Positions 49,001 through 62,290 of a stretch of DNA of 64,000 bases are shown here, piece by piece. Every line of letters begins with the position of its first letter. Within the stretch, counting starts at the first letter, position 1. The stretch is from Phaenicophaeus curvirostris (Eukaryota; Chordata; Aves; Cuculiformes; Cuculidae). The notes beneath the pieces are model-generated. The model ran no database searches, was not told the DNA's origin, and saw only the letters and a list, made by a program, of their open reading frames with translations. The translations under genes were made by a program, and so were the position numbers. The stretch is from positions 4,418,501 to 4,482,500 of the forward strand of contig NC_091409.1 in the NCBI RefSeq assembly GCF_032191515.1, written 5' to 3'.

Positions 49001-52000
49001 GTCACTGGACTTGTAGTTTCATCAAACCACTGGGAACTGAGGATCCTCTGTGCCTCTGTGTTTTGCATTCACTTAGTTGGGCAGTCTTCATTTTAATAGA
49101 GCAGTGAGTGAAACTACTCCGTGGGAAGCCTCTAGAAAACTAATGGTCAAATGTAAAAATCACTCCTTAGATTGCCCGCTGGATTCCATCTAAAACCTCT
49201 CTCTGCATGTTGGCCATGGAGGTGGTACTGGGGAGGTCAGGTTATTCTTGGGGTGATCTGAATAACTTGTTTAAAAGTTGTACTTTATAACCTTTTTAAT
49301 ACAGCTGGACGCTAGACAGTCTCACAGGAGTCAGAGTGTAGATTGTATCTGTGAAGTTGGAAAAGGACTTGGAAGTCAGTCAGTTAATTACCTTAGTATG
49401 CTTTTTTTGTGGCAAAAAGACAAACGCAGGCTTGGGTGCCTTAAAAAAAGGGAAAGTGAAACGTAAGTAATGAAGTGGGCTTCCAGCACTGGTAAGAGTG
49501 TTATTAAAATAATACATCTCATGCAGGTGTCTTCACTTCTTGAAGAATGTGGAATTACTGAGAGGGATTTAAAAGAAATGCAGAAGTTGTATCAGGTTCG
49601 GGAGCAGGGTGTCCAAACGCGATTTCATTGCCAGGTGGAGGTACTGCTGTCTAAGGAAGACTGGTAAAAGTGAAGGCAGTCACGAGATTCACTTCCTTAG
49701 TGTTAGAACAACTTCAAGTGAAATAATTTTTGGGGGGTGAGGAAGCCTCTTTTGAGCACTCTGAGGGAGGGACAGGTTTATTTTTAAACTGTACTTCAGT
49801 CCAGCTTCTGGAGATACAGCTTTCCTCATGCTAGCGTACGTGCTCTTGGTGGCCACCTGGGCCTGGGGAAGCACAAATCTTGCTTCATGTAGTGTACATT
49901 GCCCACTGCCTTTGCACCTATGGGCTTCTACTTTTGCTTTTACTGCCCTGAACGTCATTATGGCATATGTAATTCTGTGTTGGTATTTGAAGCCTTGAAA
50001 GCTTAGCTCTGTGTTTGCCTGTAGTCATCAGAGAGGTGGAGGAATGCAGGAGTTGACTTTTAGTTTTGGTTTTTCCCTCAGATAGCTTCCTAGTTGTGTT
50101 TTGTCACTGTTTTCACTTCCTTCTGGGGCATCAGAGACTGGGCAGGTGATGTTAGAAGATCCTTTTTTGTGCCAGAGTGGTTGATTATTACTCACGTGGT
50201 TCAGATAAAGTTAGTTGAAGAGCTTGAGATAAGACATTCTTTTACTAGGAACTGTTGGGCGTGTTTCCGTCTTCTGCTGCATAAGGCTTTTTTGAGCTGC
50301 TTGAATTATTAGGGCAGACTTTTTGTCGTCGGTCTGGGGTGCTCAACCTCACCTCATTTCAGATTGCGATCTTCAGGAAAAATGCTTTCATTTGAAATTT
50401 CAGCTTGATGCTGAAGTATATAGAGAAGCATAGTGGCTTATGGTACATTGAAAGGCAGACTGAAGCATTGTGTTATCCTCTCTGGCCTAAAGTTCTTCAA
50501 AATACTTACTAAGTGTTTGTATTACCTGATTTCTGCTTGCTAAGCCAGATAGGAGGTCCTGCTTCTGAACTCTGTTCTGTACAGGCAGACACGCATGTGC
50601 CTGAGGAGGTGGCTTAATGGATTTAGTGGGACTCTCTGTGATTATGGGTGTCTGTGTTTTGAAAGAAATAGCGAAGTTTCACCTGAGTGTGGAGAATTCA
50701 AATTGGTATGGTTTGAGTGCATTAGCATCTCTTAATGAAACCAAATATAGTTCTCTTCAATTCCATTCATTCTGCACCTTATCTCTTTCTGATACGTTTC
50801 ACTAGTTGCCAAGCAACCTCAACAGTAGTTCTGCACATCCAGCAGCATTTAAAAAAAATTGAGTAGTTGTTGCTGAAAATAAGATGCCTTCTGATGACAT
50901 GAATGAGAGTTACAAGAGAAGAAAGTGGGGAGTGGCAAGTTTGGAGCTGATGTTTTGGAAAAGCTAGTAATATTTAGGACTTTCATAGTGGTTTTTATTT
51001 TCCAAGCACTAATCGAGCAATCATAAGATTATTAAATAAGGACTATATTTTTTTCCTTTCAGTGAGTGAAGCTTATGCCTCTCTAAGCATAGGGCAGGAG
51101 TTAGTTTGGTATATATATTTCTTTCTCTGACCTTTATTGACTTTCTGTGTTTCTAGTTGGACTGCAGATTCACTGGAAGATTTTGGAAGATTTCTGTTGG
51201 TGTGTTTGCCGATACATCGCCATTACTATCTATTCACTTCACGCTGATGAACTTGCAGTGCGTTGAGTTACATTAAAATATTGATCACTTGGAAGGCCTT
51301 CCAAACTGGAAGTATGATAGATAGTCTGTAGGTCTTTATTGCTTGATGATGCTGTAATACAATAAATAGAGCTTGGTTTGAGACTATCACCTGTGTGAAA
51401 TACAATCTGAGCAGCAAACAAAGTACCATAGCAGAGAATATCATGATGAAAATGAAATTGGATTTGGGAAAATTATTCTGGGTTTAGATTTTTAAGTTTC
51501 TGTGATGGCTTCATTTCAATTCAAAAATAAAACTATATATTGCATGTAGACTGACTAAAGCAACATTATTGAGGACACAAGTTAGAAAGTATCTGAATTA
51601 AAATTACCTTTATTCCAGTTCATTTTATTTTAGGACACAGTTGCCAGTGACTGCCTAGGTGAAGAGGTAACTTTAAGTTCTGTAACTAACTCCTAAAAAG
51701 CAGCATGTAGCTCTACTGTATTTGTTTAAAGCAGTTTCTGACATTGTCAACATTCACCTTCCCTCAGTCACAGCTTGTCTGGAATTACTGAGTTGTGGGC
51801 TGTTAAGTTATCAATGAGTTAAGCTATCCCACAAGTTCTATTCTGAAGGGCTGTTGGTGCTAGTCACAGTTTAATGCTTTCCTTTCCACTCTTTTTTTTT
51901 TTTTTAATGAGGGCGGTGGTCTTAGAAATATACTTATTCTACTTGCTTGTTCTATATGCTTGTTCCGCTTCTGGGTGGCAGTAGTAAAAAAAAGGCTGTA

Positions 52001-55000
52001 GTACAGGTGTGTCAGAAATGGGGGGTATGTCAAGTCTCTGGATCTATTTATACACAAGCTGGGATGTGTTCTGAATTACAGGTTCAGTGTCTGTGGAAGA
52101 TGCACGCCTGCATCAGACACGCTTCATGCACGGTGAAGCTTTTATATGCGGGGTGTTTTGTGCTGTCTGTGTTTACATTGGATGTCCACATAGGTATTTT
52201 TTGTCGAGAGGCTTCTGTTCTGCCATTGTTTAGGATAAAATGAACGAGAGGAAGCAGTATGATGTAGGAGTCATTTTCTGTGTGGTGGAGATAAACAGAA
52301 AACATGAACACTCAGTGCGCAGATTCACAGATTATCATTTCAGGGTGGCTTTGTCCTATCCTGCTTCCACAGGGGTGCAAGGCATTTAAAAGGTAGCATG
52401 ATGCTTCAGGCTGTTACTAAGAGAACGTACGTGTTTTGAACTACAGTCTGTGTTCATTGTCTGCATCGCAAACCCAAAGGAGTGCATGCCTGAGAAGAGC
52501 TGGTTCTTGCCATGCGTGCCAGAGGGGTGATACATTATTCACCAGCTGCAGTGAATTTGAGTCAGTTGGTGGTAGGTTACTTGTTGCTTTTAATGTGAGG
52601 GCTAAAAACAATGGTAGATAATTCTAGATTTAAGGATAAAATGAGCTAATAAGGCATACAAAAGAACGACACTTGGAAATAGGTAAAACATAATGAAAAA
52701 AACATCCCAGTGTTATGTAGTGCCTTTACCACATTCAACATCTAACGTTTATTTATGTTGGACTAAAATTTCCTCCGACATGCTGCAGCTGATAGAGGTA
52801 ATTTAGAGATAGAAAAGTAGTCTCTGTGTGCGATGTGTATACAAAAATTGTTTGTAGTGGTGGTATTTTTATCCTCTTATGAGAGAAAAAGTCCAGTTCT
52901 ACTTCATGCTTTTTTATAATGCATAAAATGTGTGGATTTTGGCTGCTGCCTTTTGCCTCTAGGCTTATAAGTAGATTTGTCCGTGCAAGATATGTGTAAT
53001 TACTATATATATGTGATGTGTAGCTGCTGTACCAGTTTTGCCATGTGAACTTAGGTGTCCTTATTTATATATATGTATTTTCTGTATATCTAGTTTTAAA
53101 AGGGTAAATATTATAAACTGGTTGCTCAAGAGCAGTATGCTATAAAAAAAGTAATAAGCACATCAGGAAAAGTGTTGGAGGTAGTAATAAAACTGCACTA
53201 TAATCCTTCTAGCTATTTATTGAACTCTAACTATTGTTATCTGTGACAATTAACTGCTATGTATTGTACCTTAACCCTTTGTACAGTAGTTGTGTGTGGA
53301 ATGGTACTCAATGACTGCAGTGCCTTAAAGTTTAGGTTTTCAAGCAAATGTCTCCTCTAATATGATAGCATTTCGTTTGCCACATGAAAGCAAAAACATG
53401 ATTTATTTCAGATATTTCTTCAGTATCTTTAAAAAATAATACCCCTGCAAAAGGTGGTAGATGTTTAAACACTGAAATCTCTACTTATTGGATTAGATTT
53501 TTTTAAGAAGCTTCATTTGAATGTATTATAAAAGTGATTACAATGGAATTGGATCCGAATGTTGCTGGACTTCTGAATTGTCTGTTAATTCTGTTGAAGA
53601 AATTGAATTTTATTAAGATTTGGCAACTTAACTTGCAGGATGCCGTGCAGTTGGTGTGTATGGAGGGTTTGGTGGATGCAGTGCATGATAAAGGATTGCT
53701 TCTCATGAAATACAAGGAGTCCCTCTTAGTCTAATGTGTTTAAATTTCTAAGTTCAGTCTTCCAGAGGGGGATTGTTTATAGTTAACAATGTCCTAATGT
53801 GTATTCAGGCTGTTGAGGAGATGGGAGTGAGACCTTAGATTCACTTGTTTGTTGCCTTGTCACAGAGGTGGAGTTTATATATGTGCTTGTACCCAGCATT
53901 CCCTAATTCTGAGAAGGTCTTTAAAATGGCAAGCAATTACGTTTGAAGTTTGGATCTCATGATGTCAATACAGATACGTAGTAAAATATTCCAGGGTGTG
54001 GTGATACTTAATCATTAATGATTGAGACTTGGGGCATTTCCTGAATATTAATGCTGGATATGGATGTTGATTGCCCACGTGAAATTATTACCCAGTTGCT
54101 TATTCTCTCCCCTCTTTTTTTTTTCTTATTGATTGCCAGTGCAGAAATGATAAATGTGTAGTTAGGTCAGACAAATATTTGAAGTATTCTCAGAGGCACA
54201 GTGCTTGAGACAACGCTTTCACTACCTTCATGCCTTGTGGATTTCATAATTACTGTGCAGTGTGAAAATGGTGCTTTTAATTTTTTTTTTTTTACTCAGG
54301 CTGTAAGTTGTCCGCTGGGATTTTTTCCCCAGAATCACTCAATAAAATTCAGCCTTGTCATGGGCTTCTGGTTTCAAATGGTGAAACTGATAATTTGCTC
54401 TAATTGTGTGAGTGTAACTGCCACTAAGGGTAAACTGAGATGGTGCCACTCCTTGGATGTACTTTAATACTTACTCTACCCCTTAGGAAGGATTGAGGAT
54501 TGAGTAGCAGCTAATGTCAGTACAGTGCCTTATAAAAACCTGCTCATAAAAATGTTTATGACTAGGTTTACTTGATTTACATTTTTAGAGAAACATAACT
54601 TTTCTCTGCCAACACCACCTAGTAATAACCTACTAAAATACATGACTTAAACATTTCATAAATGTTGTGGGACACATGGCATATGCAGTTGGTTACATTG
54701 TGTTCTCTGGGAGGTCTGGACTCCTGAAAAGTCTTGCATGATTCCTGCATGCAAATATGGAAGGAGATAGCAGTGAGTATTGTTAAGCTGGAGGTGAATC
54801 AGTGCTGTTATCTCATTTCCAGGTAGTAGATTTGGTTGACTTTTTGTTTGCATGTGTTGAAAATACACTCTTGTACCTTGTGAGAATGGACTTGACTTCT
54901 CTTTCTCTTAAATTCCTTGTGGAGAAGGAGATTTTGTAATTCTGTATGTTAAGCATTTCTGAGGAAAGCCTTGTCTTTCTTGCTTCAGGTTAGTGATTAC

Positions 55001-55019
55001 TAAAGTGGGGTACAGCCTT

Positions 55020-55135
55020 CCCTTTCTCCTCCCAGTAGCTGGGGAGGTGCCTGGCAGAAGAGCAGCTTGCGGGGCCAGGAGGCAGCGGGATCCACCGGCC
55101 CTGGCAGGGTGGTCCTAGCTCCTACAGCCCACGTG
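55020..55135. other. GC-rich patch within AT-rich intron 2
   Basis: About 115 bp of GC-rich sequence with CpGs lies in a clearly AT-rich setting. It has no open frame with splice sites that I can recognise. It could be an inserted fragment or a small regulatory element. Confidence 0.3.
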
Positions 55136-56321
55136 TGTTTACCTAGTCTGTTTTATACATATATTATAAATAATATATTTTAGAATTATTTTTTTTTCAA
55201 TTCAACTTACTGGCAAAGCCATCTTGGCCTGTGTAGTGCCATACCATCTCAGAAGTGTCACTTGTAGAGAATCAGGAGAAAAGCGTAAGAGAGAGATTTG
55301 CAGTGATTTGTCTTCAGGTCTCTTGCCAGATTCTGCCACCGGCAGTTTAGGAACTCCAAATAGTGAGATTCATAACAAGTTTTGAAGTTAAGTCACATTC
55401 CATATGTTTTTCTGCTTCTTAAGAAGACTGGTACTTGAATAATCCTGTAAGTCCTCTTTTTCCTTTGAAGTTTCTTGGTTTCCTTTTTTTTTTTTAATTT
55501 AATTGTCCATGAATAGAGTGCAAATCTCACAAATCAGTGGTGCTGCCTGGTTAATACCTCCACATTTGCTGGAGTGCTGCTGAGGTTCATCAGGTTCAGA
55601 TGGAACCACGTTATCTCCAGATCCTTGATGCTTTTGCTATGCATTTGTTGCATCCAAGGTAGCAGCTGGTTGGATCAATAATTGTGCCCAAGCAACACTG
55701 TTTAAGTAATTTGAAGTGTTATAGCTTCTAGCAGTATAAACACTCTCCTGAGATTATTTTCTTCAGCTGTGTGTAAGTTTCTCATTTAAACAATATTATT
55801 AATATTTAAAAGACCATATGCTGTGAAAGTAATAGGACAATTATAGTGGAGTGCTATATATTCTAGCTGATGTACTAGGTATCAGCAAATTATTTTTCAC
55901 TTAAGTCTTTTGGCATAATATTCTAATTTATTATATACTGTCAGTATGAACTGTGTCTTCTTCTTTTCTGTTACCATTTAAAAATGTCAGGTCAGGGCCA
56001 GGACATGATAATTGTGCCATTGTCATAGTTTGACTTAAATTACAGCAGTATAACTTCCCTTTTATCTGGGGAAATGATAATAAATGTGCTTATTCAGGTA
56101 TAATTAATTTCCAATTTTAAGCTCCATAAAAGGTCATTCTTTTTACTGGTTGGGTCTAAAGATATGTAGATGTTGAGTACAGTAAATTGAAAGTTTCTTC
56201 ACTGTATCCATTTTGACCTGCAGGCTTCTCAAGGAGACCTGTTTGGCATTTTTCCAGTTAATTTGTGTTACATTGCAGAAGGTGCTAAACTGGAATCAGA
56301 ACGTTTGTCCAAAATATCAGC

Positions 56322-56381
56322 AAACCTTCCTGATTCTAAATGGTACCTTCCTGGTTAAATGAACCCTCCTGGTGCTAAAAA
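56322..56381. repeat. Short degenerate tandem repeat
   Basis: Three diverged units of 18-22 bp follow one another, each with a CCTTCCTG or CCCTCCTG core and a TAAA-type end. The repeat is small and has no other visible feature. Confidence 0.4.
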
Positions 56382-59300
56382 CAGAGTTCCCTGGAAATCC
56401 TGGATCGTGGCAGGTTGTGGCCTGTGGGGAACGTTCCTTCCTTCTAGAAACAGCATTTCCTAAGCAGATTTTAAAAAATAAATAAGTATGGGTTTGTGTT
56501 TTACCTGATACGTTTGGGATTTCATATTGTTACTTTAAGTGGCAAAAACTTTAATTTTGGTGATGTTTCTTTTCAACAGCCTGTCTGTTACCTTGAGTAG
56601 TTGTTGAGATCTTCTCTTTTATACTTCACACACTCAGGCTTAGGTTTACACTAACAGGAACTAAGGAGGTGGTGAACCAAGTTGCAGAGGCTCTGTGTCT
56701 ACTTTGTGATTAGTTTGTATATAAATAACTTCACAAGGAGCAAAGGCTCAGCCTCTTGGTGTTTGTTGGGAAGTAATCTGCATAAGAGGAAACTCGTGTG
56801 GAAATACTACCCTGCCAGCTTTAAGTAAATGCTGAGAAAGGACTGTCTCGTCAGATTCGGCTGCCTGGCACAGGAGCAGGTTTTGTAAGGCACATGAGGC
56901 AAGAACCGGAGAGGAGAGTTTTTTTGGTATCTACCCGTCTGTTCAGGGCTAACTTTGGAGGAGTTCAGGAGTCCATCCGAACTGGATTCCTAAAGCCCAT
57001 CCGTGTGTACTGTGTTCACTTCAGCTTCTGTAGCTAAAAATAGCTCCCTGCAGCACAGCGAAGGGGCCGTAAAATGGAACTGTGGAACTATTGTTCTCTT
57101 ACTACACAGCTTAAATGAATGGGCACAAGGGGAAATAGAATACTCAGGTAAGGGAAACGCGTATTGTGTTTTCAGACCTGTTTCTACAGCTCCTCTCTAC
57201 TGAAGGAAGATTTTTTTTTTTCCTATTAAATATATGCAATTTGTTTACTAAATCATTTTGCCAGTTAACTTGTCATACAGTTTAAAGTAGATTGACTTAA
57301 TCCAGAGCGGCGTTACTTCAGAAGCAGCAGTACAGAAATTTGCGCGTCTTTCCATAAACTGGTTCTTGACTTTTCAGTGAATAGCACCCTAGGTGACTGG
57401 AAGGAAAACAAGTATTTTTGATGTGCTTCAGTTGATAGTGTCTTCCAAAGTCAGGCCAGCAAGAAGGGCAGGTAGGTGGGACCTGTTGCCCGAAACAGTG
57501 CTCCCTGATGCTGGCTGAAGGATCTCACTGATGAGTTTAATGTGATGATGACTCTATCTGTGCTTGGAAGGAAGTCAGGGTATTTTGTTGTTGTTGCCTG
57601 GTAATATTTGATGTTTATTTCCAAATATTTTTCTTATATCATCTTCATTTCTGGTAGTGCAAATCTTGTAATAACTGGAAAAGAAATGAGAAGATTTCAT
57701 ATCATATTAAATATAATTATAGAAATCAGTGTGATACTTCGAAGGCAGCTGTTGCCTAATATACGTTGAACTCTGGGCAATACTTCTTGTCAGACTGCTT
57801 TCAGAAAAACCTTCGTGTTACTGTTGGGAGCTCTTTACGTATTTGACTTTTATTCACTTTTCTACGTTTCCTTCCAGTCTAGGTAGAAAATAGAACGTAA
57901 TCTTGCAAACTGCAGTAGAAGACCAGCTTTTGCCTGGCTTTTTAAATGGATTATAACTTGGGGGTGGCATCTCATGGGATGAGTCTTCTTCGTACTAGCA
58001 AAGCAGTTCTTGTCCAGATGTTTGAGGGTCCCCCATGCTGGCAGCACCTGGCAGCTCCTCTCCCATCTCCTCCCAGGTGGGAGGGGAGGAGTGCAGGGCA
58101 ACAATTAAACCCCACATAAGTGTTGTTTTACTCTGTTCAAGTGTACTGTTTGTACAGGTGGTTGCAGACAGCAGTGGTTACAGCATTAACACAGGGTACT
58201 ATGCTCTGCCATGCAGTTTCTAGATTACTTCTGCTGATCCAGCATGGGCAGAGTGGTGGTTCTGCATGGGTTTGCTGTCCTCTTCTGTTCTGGTTGCAAT
58301 TACATACATGAATAAGTATTGCAATTTTTTTTTCTTAAAGCGTGGACACAAGGAATGGTTTATAAAAACACTTACATAAACTCTGCAGAACTGAAAAATC
58401 CAGGCCATCAGAGGTAAATAGTAGTGAAAGATCAGAGTTCAGGCTTGGTACCAGTCTGGTGTGGCCTTTTGAGATCAGTTTAGTTTTGCTTTGGGAGAAT
58501 TTTTTTAATGCACAAAATTGATTATTTGCACTTTTTCCTTATGCTTACTCTTTGCAGTGCTGGCTTTGAAATTTGGCATGGTTGATCTGTTTTGCATGCG
58601 AACTTGATTATAATTGAATAATTTGTGTTAGTTCTTGGGCTGTTAAGAGAATGGCTTTGCTTACAGAAGTGTATCAAGGCATCTGTGTGTAAATACATTG
58701 AGCTTTACTGAGCATATGAGGAAACCCTGGTAATAGCTACAGTTTTAATTTAGTTCAGACTAAGTTTAACGTTTAATTTGGCTGTACTTGGAGACTGCCT
58801 TTCTTAAGATCACAATTTCTTTAAGTGATTTTTTTATTACTGTTACTTTATGAGGGACTAAAACAGAGAATTTTTGCAGGATGTGAAATTGGTTGTCCAG
58901 ATCCTCTGGCAGTTGCACAAGTAATGTGAAATGGAAACCTTTCCTCCTGTAATTTTACAGTTTCAGGAGACAGGTGTTGGTTGCAACAATAGGAGGTTTG
59001 AAATATCAGAAATGAGATTTTAATGTTTATCCTTTTGTATCAGGAGAGTCTGTGCTTCCTTGACTCAGTTAAGACTAGCAATGACAAAAGTTTCCCATGA
59101 GCTGTGTAGGAAACATGAATACTCTGGCTGTTCACTTTGCAGACATAAACTATACCTTTTTCTTTTATGTTGGGGCAGCCTTAACTTGATATGAATGACC
59201 TGCTCTAACTGAGCCAACGTTACTGTACCTCAGAGCTTTAGGATTGGAACATGCTAATCTAGAAGATAAAGTTTTCTGTTCAAGAGGAAAGTGTTGCTCA

Positions 59301-62094
59301 GGTGGGGTTACAGGAGGTGTTAGAACAGCTTTGGAGTTGCAGTCACTGTGCGGAGGGATGAATGTCACACAGTGAAGGAGAGGATACCCTAAGGAAAAGC
59401 AGGTGTTGGTTTAGGCCAACAAGCTTTTTTGCTGCTGAAATTTCTTTTAAAATGATGATAGGACTGTGCAAGAGTTTCCCTGCTCTCTGCTCAGTCCCGT
59501 TTTGAGTCTTGTTCAGTTCCCAGTCCTCACAGTAGAAGAAGAAACTGTTCTGAACTCCAGTTTGGAACAGAAGCAGAGTGCATGAGTAACGGGGCCTTGA
59601 TGAACCAGTATATTGCTGGAAACGGTAAGGGCTGAGTGGATTTCAGAAGGTGAAAGTACATTTCTTGTTTTAAAGATGGGGGAATGTGGTAAAAGCATTG
59701 GACGTATTAACATGAAATAAAGATGACCTTCTTTGGGAGTTGTGTGTGATGCTGAGGAATTTGCTCAGAGAAGAGTAATTCCATGTAGGTTTTTTGGAGG
59801 CGTGGTGTGTCATGTTTTCTTAGTTTACTTTGCTTTTTTTGTTTCTGGAGCCTAATATGATGTGCTGATCTCCTGACTGGTTTTGGAGAAAAGCTTACTT
59901 CTGTCATAGCTATTGTGAATTGCCTTTTGGAGCCACAGTCACTTTACCTCCATTCCGTTATCTACAGGGATAATAAGCTTGTGCTCTCACGCAGTGCGGC
60001 TGTGACGGATGTACGCAGTGAAGTAGAAGTACTAGAAGACAGAGATAAACTCATTTGTTGTACAAAAATAATAATAAAAAACTACTGCGATTACCTAAAA
60101 ATCTTTTAAAGTTAGAAATTGTCAAAATCATTATTAAAACTGTTGCCAGTAGTAGCTCTACAAAATGTTTTGATGTCCCACACTAGACACACTGTTTTAA
60201 TAAGCTGAGAATTCTGGCAAAAATTAGAGGCTCTGCAGTGACAGATCCAAGCATTCTCTTTTTGAATTGTATTTAAGGGAATTTTAAAGCCCCCTAGTAG
60301 TGTACTTAATTTTCTATAAATTCCATCTAATAAGTAGTAGTGTATAATTCCCTTGCTGGAGATAACTGAGAAAACATGATCCACACTGAAGCTTTTTATT
60401 TTTGTGTTCTCTTTGCTGCGTGTTCACCAACAAGTAAAAAAATCGAGAAAAAAAGAAGGAACAAGAGGAAGGGAGGGAAGTGGGAATAGCAAACCCCAAG
60501 GTTAACCACACATTTATTCTCAGTTGTACTTGTTGACAAATCAAGGAGTGGAAGAGCTGTGGTTTAGGTTCTATTAGGAACAGTCAGAGCAAAACCTGTA
60601 CTGTACCAAATTCTGAGTAGTAGCAATCAGGAAGGGAATAAATTTTAGTTTAAAGGTCTGAGGCGGCGTTAGAACCAAGACAGACCCATAACCGCTGGTC
60701 TTGCGTGGTCTTCATTTTCCCTGCTCTTCAAAAGAAGTTTTGAGCGCCCCTGACTTACACCGCAAGAAAAGTAGAGCAGGTTACCTAGCAGCTTTGGGTT
60801 TATACCCTATGGGATTCTTATGTGATACCATGGGGAAGGAAAGATAATGCTTGGCTTCAATCTTATTCCACTCTGAAGGGAGGAAAGAGTTTGGAATTCT
60901 TAAAATGTTTGCAGAAGAGATCTGTTTCCCGGTTTGCCATACGTTTCTCTCCCGCGTTTGTTATTGGCTGGGGATTTGGCACTAAGCAGACAGAAATAAC
61001 GTTGCCTTTGGTATCGGGGTTAGTTGGTCCCTGGGTGCAGGGATCATTTAATTGACTTTGACTTCTCCATTGTTTGTATCAGAGCAGATTTTACTTGATA
61101 TTATATTAGAAGCTGTAAAAATTAGTGTACATTTGGGACAATGTGGCTGTATCACTGAAATGTTTCTGGAGTGTGAGGATCATGCTGGATGACTCTGGTG
61201 TGTTGTTGTTTAGTGAGACTGATCTGATCTCCTGGAAAATGCCTGCAAAGGATTTTTCAAATTATTCCATTCTCTTCCTTTTTTAGAAAGATGTTAAGAC
61301 TTGGTAACAATTTTGGGAGCCGTATTCAGGTAAAACAAGTTCCAGAATTTCCTAGTGAATGGTTTAGACATCATGTAATCGCGTAACTCACCTCTGATTT
61401 ACAGAGACTCTTCTAAGCTAGAAATTTGTAGTGCAGGTATTGGGGTTTTTAAGGTCCTTAATGTTGACTGTATAAGATATTTTGAAGAAATCATGTGTTT
61501 ACTTAAAACTATCTGAGTTTGCCATATATTGCATGTGTACGAGTGAGGCATGTGTACAGTTTTGAATATCTAGGATAATTGATGTTACTGAACTATTAAG
61601 CCAGTTCTGGTTGAAGCTGTATTACGCTGGTATCTATACAGGCAAGCCTACGTTTGAAAGGCTGTGGTACTGATGTTTTCAAACTGCATCTGGTAGCATA
61701 TTATTTAAGAATTATAACTCGTAACTAAGTTTTGGTCTTTCCTGCCTAAGACTGCTTACCTGTGATCCCTCCAGTTTCAAAGCAAAGTGCAATGGGACTA
61801 GGTGACATACAGCCCTAACACAGCTGTCAGAGAAAAAGAAGGGCAGACTAAAGGTATGTGGACATCTTGCACATGAGAACATGCATCGTCTTTTATCTTC
61901 AAAGACTGTGCAATAACCTGCATCTGTGTGTTTACATAAGCAGAGCTGTGTTCAACTTAGGGTAAATTTTGCTTCCAAAGCTTTTGTAACTTGATTGTTC
62001 AGTGGAAAATTGCTGGTTTTTCTTCATATAATATAGGCCATGCAGCATTCTTAAAGGTTCTGTGCATTCTGGCCCCCATCCATCACAGTACTTA

Positions 62095-62290
62095 AACCAT
62101 GAGTAGCCCTATTAAAGTTGATAGAATTACTCATGTGCTTAAAATTAAACATGTGCTTAAGTGCTTTGATGGATTAGAGCCAAAGTTGTCAGCACCTTGC
62201 TTTATGTGCTGTATTACACCTGCCTCTCGGTGCACTAGCCTGGATCCCGAAGGGACAGATTTTCAGGTGTGCTCAGTCCAATATTTAGTT
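62095..62290. repeat. Possible ancient amniote interspersed repeat
   Basis: The segment contains 'gtagccctattaaagttgat', then two copies of 'catgtgctta' and the phrase 'gtgcttaagtgctttgatgg'. From memory, near-identical phrases (CATGTGCTTAAAGTTAAGCA and GTGCTTAAGTGCTTTGCTGG) recur across turtle, crocodile and bird genomes as an old interspersed repeat. I cannot name the family with certainty. Confidence 0.4.

Noticed and set aside
49470..49667. Plausible-looking peptide with ERDLKEMQKLYQVRE
   Set aside because: I considered a missed GNAS or nested exon, but the sequence matches no Gs-alpha segment and has no convincing pair of splice sites.
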